From Cliona cf. orientalis (lineage: Eukaryota > Porifera > Demospongiae > Clionaida > Clionaidae): a stretch of DNA of 64,000 nucleotides. Positions 56,701-64,000 of this stretch are shown in pieces. The position numbers and the translations under genes are program-made. The stretch covers positions 4,774,001 to 4,838,000 of the forward strand of contig OZ005707.1 in the NCBI GenBank assembly GCA_963930775.1. Direction: 5' to 3'. How positions within the stretch are numbered: position 1 is the first letter of the stretch; each line of letters starts with the position of its first letter. Under the pieces are notes generated by a model. It had not been told where the DNA came from. It saw only the letters and a list, made by a program, of their open reading frames with translations, and searched no databases.

Positions 56701-57270
56701 CTTCTGGCTGCTAAATTGGATCATGAAATTTCACCCTGTTTTTGATGCTTACTTTGCTCCTCTGAAACACAAGCACCACTATTGGTTTGGAGTACTATTA
56801 CTAGCCCGGGTACTACTATTGACTGTGGTTATATCAACATTCAACATTTCGCAAAGCATAAATATCTTGATTCTCTTTACGGTTGGAACTATATTACTTC
56901 TGTACATGGCTCTTGTGAGGCCCTACAATAACATTGCCATTTTAGTCCTCCAGACGGTTCTTTTCTTGCCAATCTCGTCTTCCTTAGTGGCTGGATTAGC
57001 TTTGCGTATCACACCGATGTGAGCAACACATCTAGGCCATGGATCAAGACAGCTACCATCATGGTATCAACCGGAGTTGCTTTTTTTCAATTTTGCGGCA
57101 TTGTGCTTTATCCAATACTTGCTCCTAGGTGTTCACATGTCACGAAAAGGTGCTGTCCAAAGGCAGAGGTTGAACTTGACGATGATAATAGTGATCTCAT
57201 TGCTGACCGTGACACTGGCTATCACGATCCTGTTCTTAATGAGTCACAACCTCTTTTACCAACGTACTAG
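53741..57270 (+). CDS. Copy 2: secreted-domain beta-helix / multi-membrane receptor-like protein (frameshifted near the end)
   Basis: Single-exon frame from 53741 to a premature stop at 57022, with the normal tail continuing in another frame to 57270. Layout by residue: signal peptide 1-20 (MKLLFFLLLSLGEILPIS); right-handed beta-helix coils about 60-500, N-glycosylation-rich, with LK(D/G)C(T/V)F and NNSA.NxGGA motifs; cysteine-rich juxtamembrane module about 640-775 (CPAGFKLLP, CDCYLHNILFDSC, NRAGRLCGGC, CIHC); then about seven to eight hydrophobic helices from about 785 (LALLIFFAAAGFLLVFF) to the end. Copies 1 and 3 read CTCCAGAGTTC where copy 2 has CTCCAGACGGTTC near 56955; the two extra bases cause the shift. 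The shared tail ends LNESQPLLPTY, with a dileucine-type sorting motif. Large families of this layout exist, to my knowledge, in sponges; ligand and signalling are unknown. A sequencing error at the two bases would make this an intact gene. Confidence 0.75.
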
Positions 57271-58677
57271 GAACTGGCATGCAGTGAAGTAAATAATTAT
57301 ATGTATGCATGAACTTCAATGTCTTTTACTGTATATAATTATTATAGATCCTAAGTTAAATGCTGCAGCTGATATTTTATATCAACATTATAGTGGCTAT
57401 AGTTACCTGGACCAAATAATTATTGAAGTGCTTCATGATGTATGGCTATGCATGGGTGGGGACCATGCACTGAGCTTGAAGTATATAATTTTGGGCAGAA
57501 TCCTTGGGCCTGCATGTGCTGAGGAATATATATCCATGCGCCAATGAGATCGCAGCTCTGCTCAGTCACATGATAAGCTTACTGCAGGAATGCAACATCG
57601 CTGTATAAGCTATTCAATTTCGCTGATCAATCAGGTTCAAGGTTTGCTTTATTGCCGGTTACGATCACATGCAAATACAGCCATATCAACCAATCAGAAC
57701 CAAGCTTTGCATGGCCTTGTCTTGTTGGAGCGTGCCATAGAGCGAGAACTGACGATTCAGTCCAAGTTCACCAGACCCTTTTACCTCCACGAGTTGGGAT
57801 CTGGGGATGAGACTAAGCCTATAGCTACTAAAATAATATGATCCAGATTTAATTTTCTCATCACTCACTGTTAACCACTCCCTCTCACTTATTACTCTAG
57901 TCCACATGCAGTATTGCATGTTCATGCACTGCAAGAAGAAAATTAATCACAGTTCCAGCATAGGGTGCATGGTGCATGGCAGTACAAGACAGCCAATTAA
58001 GTCACTACTCCACCAGTGAAAAGTCTTACTGCTATATATATATGTACAGAACTCCATTCTAAGATTTGTAATTGAGGAATAGGAAGTCATCCAATGTGAA
58101 GGGCCAAGAACCATAGTCGTGTAACCACACGTGGGGAATTATCTAAAAAAGCTCAAAAATGGACTGGCGTGCGTTCAAAGTGCTCCACATTGTCGGATAA
58201 CAGCCTTGTGGTACTACTCAATATTTGTCCTCATACTATCTCCTAGGTGTTCATCTGCCATGAAAAGGTGCTGGCCTGACAGAAAAAAGGCGGAGGTTCA
58301 ATCAGACGATGATTACTGATAGGCCATCAAAATTAATAATGCCCAGTGATTTTATATTGTGTGATGTATGTGAATGCATACGTACAGTTAGCACTTAACG
58401 ATTATGCATGGGTGGGGACCACAAATTTTGTGTGATATGAAATGGCAACACCACTACAACACACTATAGCAATTCATACACTTAGAGTTAGAGCTACATG
58501 TAACTACTCAATATATTCTAGCTACCAGTTCACTGTTCATTACAACTCCAGTTCAAAAATAAAACACTCAAGGCCTTCAGAAATTCAAATGTTTTCTCAC
58601 CACTTATTGTTAACCACTCCCCTCCCTCTGACTTAGCCCACATGCAGTATTGTCTGTACTATGTGGTGAGAGGCAAC
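57271..58677. other. 3' flank of copy 2, with an insertion at about 57475-57825
   Basis: Matches the 3' flank of copy 1 in blocks. Relative to copy 1, about 340 extra bases lie between GAACTTGA-type sequence (about 57475) and ATAGCTACTAAAATA (about 57825). The region also contains the 3' UTR of UPF1 (minus strand) at its right edge. No further gene seen. Confidence 0.5.

Positions 58678-64000
<5,323 letters not shown>

Overview
This window is nuclear DNA of an animal, most likely a sponge (Porifera). Genes have GT-AG introns of tens to a few hundred bases, a clear UPF1 orthologue lies at the right edge, and there are several genes of a type I associate with sponges: secreted right-handed beta-helix proteins, some joined to a bundle of membrane helices. 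The species assignment is inference. I saw no tRNA, rRNA or CRISPR array.

Layout. (1) 0-14.8 kb: remains of a beta-helix/multi-membrane receptor gene (copy 1 at 1.6-3.6 kb, tail copy 3 at 14.4 kb), a long minus-strand secreted beta-helix gene with one frameshift (5.3-9.55 kb), and a decayed EGF-repeat membrane protein (11.2-13.5 kb). (2) 15.4-21.9 kb: a large zinc-finger/PIN-XPG-like/CXC gene of a multicopy, probably mobile, family, split by a 626-bp insertion. (3) 22.3-27.8 kb: a complete MULE DNA transposon with inverted ends made of 12-bp repeats, a 9-bp target duplication and a five-exon transposase with DDE and SWIM-like motifs. (4) 27.9-28.7 kb: a fold-back element with P-type ends, followed by an intronless P-loop ATPase gene (28.8-30.0 kb). 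(5) 32.2-51.4 kb: an 18-kb array of units bounded by ACACTAAG/CTTAGTGT ends. It includes two copies of a roughly 2-kb unit, one of which carries a complete P-superfamily transposon with a six-exon transposase and a second convergent ORF of unknown function. LINE 3' fragments sit just outside both ends of the array. (6) 53.7-57.3 kb: the longest copy of the beta-helix/multi-membrane gene (copy 2), also frameshifted near its end. (7) 58.7-64 kb, minus strand: the 3' fourteen exons of UPF1, the nonsense-mediated decay helicase.

How the parts relate. UPF1 is the only conserved housekeeping gene. The rest is dominated by transposon biology: two elements with recognisable transposases (MULE and P), several non-autonomous MITEs whose empty sites can be read in duplicated copies inside this same window, and a receptor-like gene family present as one long and two partial copies, all carrying indels. 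Multiple lesions could be true pseudogenisation or residual assembly error; raw reads or transcripts would separate these. Exon coordinates were read by eye from splice sites and frame continuity.
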